Origin: Chitinophagales bacterium
Lineage (GTDB): Bacteria; Bacteroidota; Bacteroidia; Chitinophagales; JADJOU01
Assembly: GCA_016787225.1 (NCBI GenBank)
Contig: JAEUUY010000011.1
Span: forward strand, 248,001-312,000
DNA: 64,000 bases
Direction: 5' to 3'
Shown here in pieces: positions 17,685-26,080 of this stretch (its first letter is position 1; every line of letters starts with the position of its first letter). The notes under the pieces were generated by a model that did no database searches, was not told where the DNA came from, and was given only the letters and a program-made list of their open reading frames with translations. Position numbers and translations under genes: made by a program.

Positions 17685-18952
17685 AACTCAGATTCAAGTA
17701 TAGATTCTATTCTTTCCAATCCTCCCCTTTTCAATGGTTGATTGGGATTGAGGGTATTCGATAAAATAACAACTATTGTATTTTTTAGTGGAGATATAAT
17801 AATATACTGACCTATAAGGCCTTGGGCATGAATGCCATCTTTAAAGTAGGTAACCATACTATATTTTTTCACTTCATCTTTCTGGTCTTTAGATATCGCT
17901 TCAGGATTAATAGCATGAATTGTACGATCTACTTTAATAATATTTGGATTATTAAGCACAAATTTCTGCATAGCGATACTATCATTGAATATTTTATATC
18001 CAATATTGCTCCACCATTGGTTTTTGTATCCTTCTGTTGTTTTTCTATTATCAAGGTTAAGATTCGTTTCAACCCATTCCTTGCTCACCAATTGCGTGCC
18101 TTGCCAATTTCCTTTATTTAAAATTAGTCTGCCAAATTTCGCATAATCTCGCGCACTCAAATTCATGCAGCAAAATGCTCTCAATGATTTGTGTTTTTCA
18201 TCGTCGTATATCCAAGTAGCATCATGCTCTAGCTGCAATGGTTTATGTAATTTTTCGTAATAATAGTCTTGTAACTTGCGACCCGTGGCGCGCTCTACAA
18301 TCATTCCTAACAATTGTGTATTGATACTTTTGTATTCAAATTTTTGATTGGGTTCTTTTTCTATAGAAATTCGCAAGGCTTTACCATTGACATTCTTCCC
18401 GAATCCCAATCGTAAAACGTCGCTCATTGGATTGAAATAATTTTCCGAACTCTTAATCCCACTGCGCATATTGAGCACATGCTGTATGGTTATTTTTTGA
18501 AATCGGATATCGCGCTTCAATAATTCTGGAAGATAAATCGTTATCGGATCGTTTAAGCTTTTTATTTTTCCTTCTTCGACTGCCATCGCTACTAAGGCAC
18601 TGACATAGGATTTCGCCACAGAAAAAGAATGAATCAGAGTGCTATCCGCAATTTTATTATTGTAGAATTCATACAAGATAGAATCATTTCGAATAACTAA
18701 AAAAGCATATCTATTCGAACCATATAGCAAACTATCAAGTTCGGCTTTAATAGCGGGCTTCATTGATCCTTGATAAAATTTAAAAGGTTGTTCGCTTCGT
18801 TGAAATTTCACCATAGGGAATTCATCCAATTTTTCCAATGGATATTTTTTATACTTCATAGCCTTGAAGAAATAGCAAGAGGAGAGATTGAATACAAGAG
18901 TAAAAAAAACTAAGTAGGCTAGATGCCTGATCTGTAAATTGATAACTTTCAT
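17681..18952 (-). CDS. Beta-lactamase-fold serine hydrolase (class C/CubicO type), probable lipoprotein
   Basis: A 423-residue serine hydrolase. The active-site SxxK is SVAKS (S111, K114), the tyrosine motif is in FEYKSINTQLLG, and the third motif region is HAQGLIGQY. An N-terminal lipobox-like LSSC (C26) after a hydrophobic stretch suggests a lipoprotein facing the periplasm or the surface. Members are peptidases or esterases; true beta-lactamase activity is not implied. Its stop overlaps the NIF3 start by 4 bp, so it is in one operon with NIF3 and the zinc-ribbon gene. Confidence 0.88.
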   Translation of the reverse strand: MKVINLQIRHLAYLVFFTLVFNLSSCYFFKAMKYKKYPLEKLDEFPMVKFQRSEQPFKFYQGSMKPAIKAELDSLLYGSNRYAFLVIRNDSILYEFYNNKIADSTLIHSFSVAKSYVSALVAMAVEEGKIKSLNDPITIYLPELLKRDIRFQKITIQHVLNMRSGIKSSENYFNPMSDVLRLGFGKNVNGKALRISIEKEPNQKFEYKSINTQLLGMIVERATGRKLQDYYYEKLHKPLQLEHDATWIYDDEKHKSLRAFCCMNLSARDYAKFGRLILNKGNWQGTQLVSKEWVETNLNLDNRKTTEGYKNQWWSNIGYKIFNDSIAMQKFVLNNPNIIKVDRTIHAINPEAISKDQKDEVKKYSMVTYFKDGIHAQGLIGQYIIISPLKNTIVVILSNTLNPNQPLKRGGLERIESILESEL

Positions 18953-18969
18953 TTTAAATTATTAATTAC

Positions 18970-20211
18970 CTAGTGCGATACATTTTCAAAATCAGCAGGA
19001 TTGTGTTTATGCTTGAATAGAATAAAAAATAGAATAGCCATGATGAATGCATAGCTAGAAAAAACCAGCCATATTTGAGACCATTGTCTTACTTTATCAA
19101 TCGTGTACATATCGACAACATATCCGCTAAAATAACCTCCTAGAATAATACCAATTCCATTAGTAGCCATTAGGTAAAGTCCTTGTGCACTCGAACGAAT
19201 TTTAGCATCGGTTTCTTTTTCAACAAATAAAGATCCAGAAATGGTAAAGAAATCAAATGCCATTCCATACACAATATTAGACAAAATTATCAAGATTAGT
19301 CCAGTTCCTGGATTGCCTATACTAAATAAAGCGAATCGGAGAAACCAAGCTATCATGGCCATCAGCATAACTTTTTTTATTCCAAATTTTTTAAGAAAGA
19401 ATGGAATCGAGAGAATAAAGACGGTCTCTGATATTTGGGAAATGGACATGAGAAAGCCTGGATGTTGCACTCCGAATGAATTCGAATATTCTTCTATGCT
19501 CTTGAAGCTAACTAAAAAATCTTGACCGAAAGCGTTCGTGATTTGCAAAGCAGCTCCTAATAAAACTGCAAAGACAAAAAAGATAACCATTTTGGAACTC
19601 TTAAATAAAACCAATGCATCCAAACCTAAAGCTGAAGTGAGACTTTTAGCATTGTCAGGTTGAGTTTCACAAGCAGGAAGAGAAAAGGCGTACATTCCCA
19701 AAGCAATTGAAGATATAGCGCCAAGATATAATTGGTAATTATTGGCTGTCCATCCCATAAAATCAACTATCCACATAGCTAATATAAAACCTATGGTGCC
19801 CCATACACGAATATTAGGAAAATCTTTGATAACATCAAATCGGCTTTTAGACAATATATGGTAGGAGATAGAATAACAAAGTGATATAGTAGGCATGTAA
19901 AAGAGGGAATTCAAAAGCATAGCTCGATACATCTCACTAGGAGAAGAGACATTTGCTGCCCAGACTAATGTAAGTCCACCTAAAACATGACATATCCCAT
20001 ACAATTTTTCTGCATTTAAATATTTATCGGCTACGATGCCCATAATTGCTGGCATTATAAAGGCTGCGATGCCAAGTGTAGTAAATACAGCTCCAATTTC
20101 TCCTCCACTAAAATTAAGCGAAGTAAGATAAGTGCCTATAGAAGTCAGCCATGAACCCCAGAGAAAAAACTGCAAGAAATTCATTACTGTTAAGCGCAAT
20201 TTGATAGACAT
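18970..20211 (-). CDS. Nucleoside permease, NupG-like MFS family
   Basis: A 413-residue, 12-helix major facilitator protein with features of the nucleoside:H+ symporter family: N-terminal LRLTVMNFLQFFLWGSWLTS, GIVADKY after helix 2, and FPNIRVWGTIGFILA in the middle. It imports nucleosides across the inner membrane. It is 17 bp upstream of the serine hydrolase gene, so it may head that operon; the two functions have no obvious link. Confidence 0.88.
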   Translation of the reverse strand: MSIKLRLTVMNFLQFFLWGSWLTSIGTYLTSLNFSGGEIGAVFTTLGIAAFIMPAIMGIVADKYLNAEKLYGICHVLGGLTLVWAANVSSPSEMYRAMLLNSLFYMPTISLCYSISYHILSKSRFDVIKDFPNIRVWGTIGFILAMWIVDFMGWTANNYQLYLGAISSIALGMYAFSLPACETQPDNAKSLTSALGLDALVLFKSSKMVIFFVFAVLLGAALQITNAFGQDFLVSFKSIEEYSNSFGVQHPGFLMSISQISETVFILSIPFFLKKFGIKKVMLMAMIAWFLRFALFSIGNPGTGLILIILSNIVYGMAFDFFTISGSLFVEKETDAKIRSSAQGLYLMATNGIGIILGGYFSGYVVDMYTIDKVRQWSQIWLVFSSYAFIMAILFFILFKHKHNPADFENVSH

Positions 20212-20249
20212 ACAGATAACATTTTAAGTGGCTAAGATAGTTGTTTTGA

Positions 20250-20335
20250 AGTGAGAAGTGAGATATTAGAAGTAAGATGTTAGAAATTAGAAGCTAGAAA
20301 CTAGTTGTGAGTTACTAGTTACAAGTTCTCGAATT
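20250..20335. repeat. Degenerate AGAAGTTAGA-type low-complexity spacer
   Basis: The spacer consists of loosely repeated words such as agatattagaagtaagatg and agaaactagttgtgag. Similar filler is found at 41421-41462 and 48092-48210. No gene or hairpin is seen in it. Confidence 0.5.
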
Positions 20336-20380
20336 AATATACAATCTGACATAGAAAATTGTAATTAACTAAACTATAAC

Positions 20381-20935
20381 CTATCTCCTATTCAATTCCT
20401 CTTGTATCTTGGCTGCCATTTCATAGTCTTCTCTACCTATGGCTTCTTTGAGCATAGATTTTAGTCGCGATGTCTCGATTTGTGCTAAGTCTTGATTATT
20501 TGAAGACTTGTGAGGGTGTTCCACTTTATCGGCATAGCTTTGTTGGATATCTTCAAAAACTTCTTCAACAGCTAGTATAGGTTTTTCCATTTTCAAAGCT
20601 AAACATATCGCATCCGATGGTCTGCAATCTATATATTTAATATGTCCAAAATTGTCTTCCAATACCGCATGCGCATAATAAACACCATCTTCATATTTGT
20701 AAATAACTATGTGCTTGAGCATGATTTCAAAATCATTCAAAATCATTTGAACGAAATGATGGGTAAGTGGTCGAGTAGTGATAATTTTTTCTGACGAAAT
20801 AGCCATAGCCTGTGCTTCAGCACCTCCTACAATGATTTGAAATTTGCGAACACCTCCAATCTCCTTGAGCACTACATTATAACCGTTGCGTGTAGAAAAG
20901 CTAGTGGAGATAGATTGAATTTCGAGAGGAACCAT
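20381..20935 (-). CDS. Bifunctional nuclease (DUF151) protein with C-terminal UVR motif
   Basis: A 184-residue protein: an N-terminal bifunctional-nuclease (BFN/DUF151) domain (about 1-135; FQIIVGGAEAQAMA, ARP-type RPLTHHF, YIDCRPSDAICLAL) and a UvrB/UvrC-type helix pair at the C-terminus (LKEAIGREDYEMAAKIQEEL, about 163-183). The combination is usual in Bacteroidota. The family has been reported to cleave RNA and DNA in plants and mycobacteria; the cellular role in bacteria is not settled. Cytoplasmic. Confidence 0.88.
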   Translation of the reverse strand: MVPLEIQSISTSFSTRNGYNVVLKEIGGVRKFQIIVGGAEAQAMAISSEKIITTRPLTHHFVQMILNDFEIMLKHIVIYKYEDGVYYAHAVLEDNFGHIKYIDCRPSDAICLALKMEKPILAVEEVFEDIQQSYADKVEHPHKSSNNQDLAQIETSRLKSMLKEAIGREDYEMAAKIQEELNRR

Positions 20936-21066
20936 TTTTATAGCTAATAATTAATTAGTTAATAACTAATAGGTGTTATTAATTTTAGTTAGATTCAAAT
21001 ACCTACTAATAACATACCTTGAATAATCAACTATTCGTTATTCATTATTAGCTATTAGTTAGTTAA

Positions 21067-21092
21067 GTGGAGGATAATCCCGCTCGTGCGGG
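21067..21092. repeat. Copy of tRNA-Ala 3' end joined to a GC-rich palindrome
   Basis: Bases 21067-21077 (gtggaggataa) repeat exactly the 3' end of the adjacent tRNA gene (21115-21125). They run directly into a palindrome, CCCGC-tcgt-GCGGG (21079-21092). The GC content stands out from its surroundings. Confidence 0.6.
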
Positions 21093-21115
21093 AAACCTAT
21101 GACCACATTTTTAGG

Positions 21116-21188
<73 letters not shown>

Positions 21189-21197
21189 AAATAATTC

Positions 21198-21241
21198 CGC
21201 TTGCATGCAAGCCCTCTACCAATCCTGACGATAAATGTCAG
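21198..21241. repeat. tRNA-Ala anticodon-arm remnant and CTGAC palindrome
   Basis: Read on the minus strand, 21198-21224 gives TTGGTAGAGGGCTTGCATGC and then AAGCGG, a degraded copy of the D-loop to anticodon-stem part of the adjacent tRNA with the anticodon loop lost. It abuts a palindrome, CTGAC-N7-GTCAG (21225-21241). Nothing else is seen between 20936 and 21308 apart from AT-rich filler and the tRNA. Confidence 0.55.
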
Positions 21242-21301
21242 TATTGATCCCCTCAAAATATGAAAGACAAATATAGCAAATTAAATTTGAAGGTTTTTAT
21301 T

Positions 21302-21309
21302 TAGATTTG
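21302..21309 (+). promoter_or_regulatory. -7 element (TAGATTTG)
   Basis: Exact TAnnTTTG match 17 bp before the ATG at 21327; it overlaps an in-frame GTG at 21309, which is therefore unlikely to be the start. Confidence 0.6.
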
Positions 21310-21326
21310 TGATTAAAATATACGGA

Positions 21327-21779
21327 ATGTCTATACTAAATCAAAGTTCTGCTCCAAAGATTATTGATAGGCTAAACAATTTAAAGCCTGACACTCAACC
21401 TCAATGGGGCAAGATGAATGCCGCTGAAATGTTGTTGCATTGCAGAAAAGCTATAGAAATACCATTAGGTAAGCATCAGCTAAACCCCAATTTTTTCTTC
21501 AAATTATTTTTTGGTAAGTGGATAAAGTCAGCAGTTGTAGGAGATAAGCCGTTTCAAAAAGATTCTCCTACGTCTCCCGATTTTTTAGTGAATGACAAAG
21601 GACTTGATTTTGAAAAAGAAAAACAAGCCTTGCTTGAAGACATTCATACTTTTGTTCATACAACCGATGACATTCTAGACCAAAGACCGCATGGACTCTT
21701 CGGCTCTATGACAGCGCATGAGTGGCGCAAAGGCCAATGGAAGCATTTGGATCATCATTGGAGGCAGTTTGGGGTGTGA
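21327..21779 (+). CDS. DinB-fold DUF1569 protein
   Basis: A 150-residue protein resembling DUF1569 members of the DinB/YfiT four-helix superfamily: WGKMNAAEMLLHCRKAIEIP near the N-terminus (His ligand candidate) and MTAHEWRKGQWKHLDHHWRQF at the C-terminus (His ligands). These proteins often bind a metal through three His; many are thiol-dependent S-transferases or detoxification enzymes, but no function is established for this subgroup. Start chosen at the ATG at 21327 because the upstream GTG lies in the promoter. Monocistronic. Confidence 0.82.
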   Translation: MSILNQSSAPKIIDRLNNLKPDTQPQWGKMNAAEMLLHCRKAIEIPLGKHQLNPNFFFKLFFGKWIKSAVVGDKPFQKDSPTSPDFLVNDKGLDFEKEKQALLEDIHTFVHTTDDILDQRPHGLFGSMTAHEWRKGQWKHLDHHWRQFGV

Positions 21780-21789
21780 GGACATATCT

Positions 21790-22842
21790 CTAACGAACAA
21801 TTTGCAATTTATTAGTAGCTACCCTTTGTCCATCCTGCTCTAAAGAATAAAAATAGGTGCCAGATGGCAAATCTAGTGTTGAGATTGTCATGCTATTCCT
21901 ACCTAATATTGATTCCGCATTATATACTTTTATAATCTGCCCTATTATTGAATGCATAATTATACGGCTCGATTTATTCGTTAAAGCTTTAGTATAATTT
22001 ATATTAATAAAATCATTCGTTGGATTTGGATAGGCCCATAATTCAGTATTATTTTTATCAAGATCTGCTATACTTGAAGAATTACAGTTTGTTGTATTAT
22101 CGCTACTTATTTTTTCTATCGAAGTGGAATCTATTGAAACTTCAAAAGTTCTGTCCCAGCCAGCGACAGATTGATTGCCATGCATAAAATATGCTAAACT
22201 ATCTGATGCAATAGAAGAACATAAAAGCGTATCAAACACTTTGCTAGTATTTAATCTAGTCGGATTAGAAAAAATTTGAATTCTATGTGCATTCATCTGT
22301 TTTATGTATCTGAAATAATACTTAACACCTGTTGTTAAGTTTAGACCATAAATATCTCTAGAAAAAGAATTGGGACAAGTTGATGTATTATTTTGAAAAG
22401 AGTTTAGTCCTTTCAGCTGCAGTGATATAAAACCATCCCCGAGTGAAACACAAATTGATGAATTCTTTTTACAATCGTAACTATAATCGGAATTTCGAGT
22501 CACGTAGGGTTGATTTGAATTTTGACACAGTGAAAACAAAATTAATCCATTTTGATTGCTCAGGTTTTGGCTTACCTTGAAATCAATATCTACTTTCAAT
22601 CTATCGGTATTTCTCAATGTAGTTCCGAGAGATCTATATATTCTTGCATTTGATTGATCGGGATTTGATAGAGACCATGTCGTATTTGATATCAAAAGAC
22701 CACTATTCAAGTTAATCTGATTGTCCACATCATCGAGTTCAGACCATATTGCAGAATTAGTGTAATTATCTGTTAAAACTATTTGACTATTTCCGATTAA
22801 GACAATTGTAGATAAGAATATTGATAGAATTAATTTTTTCAT
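21790..22842 (-). CDS. T9SS-exported protein, short paralogue of the 23070-25175 protein
   Basis: A 350-residue secreted protein. Signal peptide MKKLILSIFLSTIVLIGNSQ; an N-terminal module (about 22-240) that is clearly related to that of the next gene (shared TDNY-N-A-W-E-DD start, a Cys-x-x-NSSI block, and a C-terminal HGN-x-x-xAG block); and a C-terminal type A T9SS sorting domain (about 270-350; AYPNPTNDFININY ... LPSGTYFYSLEQ ... LQIV). The module looks like an all-beta lectin or concanavalin-like fold but is not a family I can name. Likely surface-anchored. Two 9-bp direct repeats upstream suggest LytTR control. Confidence 0.85.
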   Translation of the reverse strand: MKKLILSIFLSTIVLIGNSQIVLTDNYTNSAIWSELDDVDNQINLNSGLLISNTTWSLSNPDQSNARIYRSLGTTLRNTDRLKVDIDFKVSQNLSNQNGLILFSLCQNSNQPYVTRNSDYSYDCKKNSSICVSLGDGFISLQLKGLNSFQNNTSTCPNSFSRDIYGLNLTTGVKYYFRYIKQMNAHRIQIFSNPTRLNTSKVFDTLLCSSIASDSLAYFMHGNQSVAGWDRTFEVSIDSTSIEKISSDNTTNCNSSSIADLDKNNTELWAYPNPTNDFININYTKALTNKSSRIIMHSIIGQIIKVYNAESILGRNSMTISTLDLPSGTYFYSLEQDGQRVATNKLQIVR

Positions 22843-22892
22843 AATTTATACATTTAGATATAGCTCAAGGACTATAGAATTAATAATTTATA

Positions 22893-22900
22893 CAAAAATA
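22893..22900 (-). promoter_or_regulatory. -7 element (TATTTTTG) for the short T9SS gene
   Basis: Exact TAnnTTTG match on the minus strand; predicted start of transcription near 22886, giving a leader of about 44 nt. A CAGGCAAATA block begins 12 bp further upstream and is shared with the next T9SS gene. Confidence 0.6.
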
Positions 22901-22912
22901 ACTCATTTAATT

Positions 22913-22960
22913 CAGGCAAATATTTTTCTTGTGAACGTAGCTATTTTTATTGTAAGCGTA
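22913..22960 (-). promoter_or_regulatory. Putative LytTR operator: paired 9-bp repeats, 21-bp period
   Basis: On the plus strand the repeats are gtgaacgta (22931-22939) and gtaagcgta (22952-22960); in gene orientation they read TACGCTTAC and TACGTTCAC. They are embedded in two 21-bp units both containing TATTTTT before the repeat. Direct 9-bp repeats with 12-bp spacing and a T-A-C-G-T-T-like core are the known LytTR-domain target (AgrA and others). They lie about 45-75 bp upstream of the predicted transcription start. The CAGGCAAATA block (22913-22922) may hold the -33 element. Confidence 0.6.
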
Positions 22961-23006
22961 ATTTTATAAGTTTATTCACCCTAGTTTATAGATTTTGATT
23001 CTGATG

Positions 23007-23040
23007 AAAAAAGGTCACCCACCAATGGCAGACGACCTTT
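23007..23040 (-). terminator. Intrinsic terminator after the long T9SS gene
   Basis: A 7-bp stem (AAAGGTC at 23010-23016 with GACCTTT at 23034-23040), 17-nt loop, followed on the minus strand by a T run. It begins 29 bp after the stop of the 23070-25175 gene, and separates the two T9SS genes into different transcripts. Confidence 0.7.
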
Positions 23041-23069
23041 CTCGATTTTCAAATGTTGTTGTTTTTGTT

Positions 23070-25175
23070 TTATTTTATAATCTGGAGTCTTTTGGTGTCT
23101 ATGACACGCTCCCCTGCTACTAGTGTATAGAGATAGGTGCCATTAGCTAAGTCTCCTAAATTGATTTTAACAGACCCCGCACCTTTTTTAGTATCTAGTT
23201 TTACTGACATCAATTGCTTGCCATCTTGGCTAGATACAGTGATAGATGCATCTCTATATTCTCTAGATAAGTGATAGTTTATCAATGCTTCATTGTCTGT
23301 AGGATTAGGAATAGACTGAAAAAGAACATTTGAATCAGAGCTAGAACCAGCTTTTTTCAGACCTTCACAGCCACTCTCACATAACTGAGCGATCGTTTTT
23401 TCTAATAGTGCAAATTTCTCTTCCATCTTTGCTATCTTAGCTTTAAGTTCTTCATTCTCAATCACAGCATTATTTTGCTTTTCTACTTTAGCGTTGAGTT
23501 CTTTGATGGCCTGTATAGTAATTGGAATAAAACCATCATAATCCATTGCCATGAATCCTTTTGAGTTTAAAGGCTTATGAACAAGACTTGGTAGTACTTT
23601 TTCAACTTCTTGTGCTTTAAAACCAAACCTATTTGTCATTCCATTCATGTTTGGATGCTTATTAATGTTTAAACCTTTAATATTAGTTGTATCGCCAGGA
23701 AAATCTGAAAAGTCATAATCATATTGATAGGGATTTAATAATTTCAATTTCTCAATCGCATTTTCGATTGGCATAAAATTTTTCTTTAATCTTTCGTCCG
23801 AAAATGTTGCCCATCCATCTGATAACCCCCATCCTCTTACTTGAAATTTATGCCAATTCCAGGTTAGTGATTTAGCCCACGTCGGAGTATTGCCAATATC
23901 AACTCCTACCTTGTCGTCTGATAAAAAAAGTTTGTAATTTCCGTTATTAGCTGAAGGCCACGGTTTCCAAAAATTTAATCCACCATCAAACTCCTCTATT
24001 CCCCAACGATTCTCAGTAGTGTTATTTGTAATCTTGCCAAACATTAAAGACTTACCTTCATTAAGTGTTAAATTACCTGAACTACCCAATTTCAAATTTA
24101 GCTTTTTGTTAGTTCTGAAATTCAAATCTATATTATTCCTAGTTCCCAAAAAATTAGCCGATGTTATGCCATTGTTGCCTGTTTTACTCCAACTGCAAGG
24201 GTCTTCGCATCCTGGAGGACAGTTATCCACAATATTTGCTGTAGCTGTACTAACACAGTTGTTTACTGTAGCTGTAACGGTATATGTTCCCGGTATAGAT
24301 ACGCTTAGATTTGCTCCATTTGTTGGAGGATTATTCCATACGAAAGTGCCACCTGGAGCCACAGCCGTCAATGTTATTGGTTGGTCGTCTAATTCACAGA
24401 CCCCAGTCGGACCATTTATCGTCACAGAAGGAAATGCATTGATGGTAGGGTCTACTATAGTTGAAGGATTGTCAACAAACAAATCGTCCACTTCGATTAT
24501 TCCTCCATTAACGCCAGCCCAAGGGTGATTTCCATGTTGTATAAAGTTCAAATTGGAAGGTGTAACTGGAGAACAAAATACCTGATTAAGTAATTCAGCA
24601 CCAGTGATAGGATTTAAAACCCTAAATCTATATCTATTCCCGATTTGAGTGAGCTCAATTCTCCTATCTACATTTAATTGATTGTTAAAGTTAATCTGTT
24701 GCTGGAAAATAGGGTTGCAAGTTGCATTATTTTGTGTTACTGCATTGTTTGGTTTTATTTGAATGAAAAATGCATTTCCATTCATATTTATTGTAATCGA
24801 AGAATTTTGATTACAGTTGAAAGTTGTATTTGTAAGCCTAGTAACAAGAGATTGGGTGTTATTTTCTGTAATTGCCAAAACGGTAGTCCCAGTTTGTAAA
24901 GCAGTAGTAATTCGATATGTAACAGCTACACGAAAATTAGGACTGGTAGAAATTAATCCATTAAGATTTCTAGAACATCTGAGGTTTGATTGAGCAATAT
25001 TAACAAGCGCGTCATTCCATGTTAAATTCCAGCCTAATCTTCCTGCATTAAAAGTCATTCTTGCTCTAGGGTCATCAAATTCAGTCCACAACGCTGCATT
25101 GTTGTAGTTGTCCGTAATCTGAGAAGACATACTGATTTGAGAAATTAGCATTAAAATTAAAAATAATTTTTTCAT
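23070..25175 (-). CDS. T9SS-exported protein with endosialidase-chaperone (Peptidase_S74) domain
   Basis: A 701-residue protein from the ATG at 25175 (MKKLFLILMLISQ signal peptide); a frame extension upstream to 25298 crosses the regulatory region and is rejected. Order: N-terminal module shared with the 21790 gene (about 20-235), a short Ig-like stretch (245-315), a Cys-rich linker (NCPPGCEDPCSW), a repeat-poor beta region, an S74 intramolecular chaperone domain with the Ser-Asp cleavage pair in FSDERLKKN (about 459-560), a coiled coil (560-600), and a type A T9SS sorting domain (about 620-701; PNPTDNEALINYHL ... LANGTYLYTLV). S74 domains trimerise fibres and then usually cleave themselves off. 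Probably a trimeric surface fibre or adhesin. Confidence 0.88.
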   Translation of the reverse strand: MKKLFLILMLISQISMSSQITDNYNNAALWTEFDDPRARMTFNAGRLGWNLTWNDALVNIAQSNLRCSRNLNGLISTSPNFRVAVTYRITTALQTGTTVLAITENNTQSLVTRLTNTTFNCNQNSSITINMNGNAFFIQIKPNNAVTQNNATCNPIFQQQINFNNQLNVDRRIELTQIGNRYRFRVLNPITGAELLNQVFCSPVTPSNLNFIQHGNHPWAGVNGGIIEVDDLFVDNPSTIVDPTINAFPSVTINGPTGVCELDDQPITLTAVAPGGTFVWNNPPTNGANLSVSIPGTYTVTATVNNCVSTATANIVDNCPPGCEDPCSWSKTGNNGITSANFLGTRNNIDLNFRTNKKLNLKLGSSGNLTLNEGKSLMFGKITNNTTENRWGIEEFDGGLNFWKPWPSANNGNYKLFLSDDKVGVDIGNTPTWAKSLTWNWHKFQVRGWGLSDGWATFSDERLKKNFMPIENAIEKLKLLNPYQYDYDFSDFPGDTTNIKGLNINKHPNMNGMTNRFGFKAQEVEKVLPSLVHKPLNSKGFMAMDYDGFIPITIQAIKELNAKVEKQNNAVIENEELKAKIAKMEEKFALLEKTIAQLCESGCEGLKKAGSSSDSNVLFQSIPNPTDNEALINYHLSREYRDASITVSSQDGKQLMSVKLDTKKGAGSVKINLGDLANGTYLYTLVAGERVIDTKRLQIIK

Positions 25176-25224
25176 AATTGTAAATTTTAAAATTAAATAA
25201 TACCGCAAAAATGCAGAATAGGCA

Positions 25225-25297
25225 CAGGCAAATAATCGGTCATCCGTTGAGCGATATCTAATTTCTAGTAAGCGTAGGTAATATTTTTGTGAGCGCA
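25225..25297 (-). promoter_or_regulatory. Putative LytTR operator with three repeats, upstream of long T9SS gene
   Basis: Plus-strand repeats gttgagcga (25246-25254), gtaagcgta (25268-25276) and gtgagcgca (25289-25297) are spaced 22 and 21 bp. The middle copy is identical to the one at 22952. A CAGGCAAATA block (25225-25234) is identical to that at 22913-22922, and a near -7 element (CATTTTTG on the minus strand, 25206-25213) lies 11 bp further on. The whole layout mirrors the promoter of the short T9SS gene, and it directly abuts the stop of the LytTR regulator gene. Confidence 0.6.
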
Positions 25298-25298
25298 A

Positions 25299-26048
25299 TT
25301 AAGTCAATGATTTCAATCGCTCGGAGAATTCATGTTTTCTGCGATAAGCTAGTGGCAAGGTTTCGCCATTGTTTAGCACAATTTGACTTCCTTCTAGTTT
25401 GTCCACAGATTTCACTTGATAGAGATTGACCATATAGGAGCGATGAATACGGAAAAAATTTTTATCTTGAAACATATCTTCGTATTCGCTCATAGTCTTC
25501 GTACTTAGGACTTTTCCTTGGGTCGTATAAAATTCAGTATAGGTATTGTCTGCTTTAAAATAGAGAATGTCTTTTATATCTAGTATTTCTGTTCCTCGTT
25601 GCGAATTAATAACCAGTTTGGTGATTTCTTTCATCTGGTCTAAAGGTTGGATGGTTACAGCATCTTTATTTTTGCCAGCAACACGTTCTGATGCTTTAAG
25701 CACCGCATTTTGCAATTCATCTATCTTTACTGGTTTCATCAGATAATCCAAAGCTGAAAATCGAATGGCATCAATAGCATAGTGATTAAAAGCCGTCACG
25801 AATATGACTTCGAAAAACACAGGATGTAATCTTCGCAGCAAATCAAATCCAGTATAAGGAGGCATATCTATATCCAGAAATACTAAATCTGGTTTGTGAA
25901 GTAGTATGCCTTCATACGCCGCATCGATTGAATCAAAAACACCGAGTATCTCTACCTGAGGGCAGTAGGTTGATATCATATTGACATTGAGCTGGAGTGC
26001 CCGATCTTCGTCATCGACGATAATGGCTTTGATTTTTTGAGGATTCAT
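25299..26048 (-). CDS. LytTR-type two-component response regulator
   Basis: A 249-residue regulator: receiver domain (1-120; acidic pair VDDED at 12-13, phospho-acceptor FLDIDMPP D59, T85, K105) and a LytTR DNA-binding domain (about 145-245; ILYFKADNTYTEFYT, FFRIHRSYMVNL, LNNGETLPLAYRRK). It is probably phosphorylated by the LytS-type kinase at 27413-30262, which lies upstream in the same direction but is separated by a repeat/GIY-YIG block. The likely targets are the two T9SS genes downstream, which carry matching direct repeats. Confidence 0.93.
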   Translation of the reverse strand: MNPQKIKAIIVDDEDRALQLNVNMISTYCPQVEILGVFDSIDAAYEGILLHKPDLVFLDIDMPPYTGFDLLRRLHPVFFEVIFVTAFNHYAIDAIRFSALDYLMKPVKIDELQNAVLKASERVAGKNKDAVTIQPLDQMKEITKLVINSQRGTEILDIKDILYFKADNTYTEFYTTQGKVLSTKTMSEYEDMFQDKNFFRIHRSYMVNLYQVKSVDKLEGSQIVLNNGETLPLAYRRKHEFSERLKSLT

Positions 26049-26080
26049 GGGTTAAAGATAAAAAGGTTTTGGAATTCAGA

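Noticed and set aside
17681-18952. Beta-lactamase resistance gene
   Set aside because: SxxK/Y motifs only place it in the broad serine-hydrolase fold; nothing indicates lactam hydrolysis.
24019-24528. 169-residue plus-strand ORF inside the long T9SS gene
   Set aside because: Antisense shadow; the minus-strand frame has signal peptide, S74 and sorting domains throughout.
25176-25298. N-terminal extension of the long T9SS protein
   Set aside because: It covers the promoter and putative operator, and would place 41 residues before a clear signal peptide.
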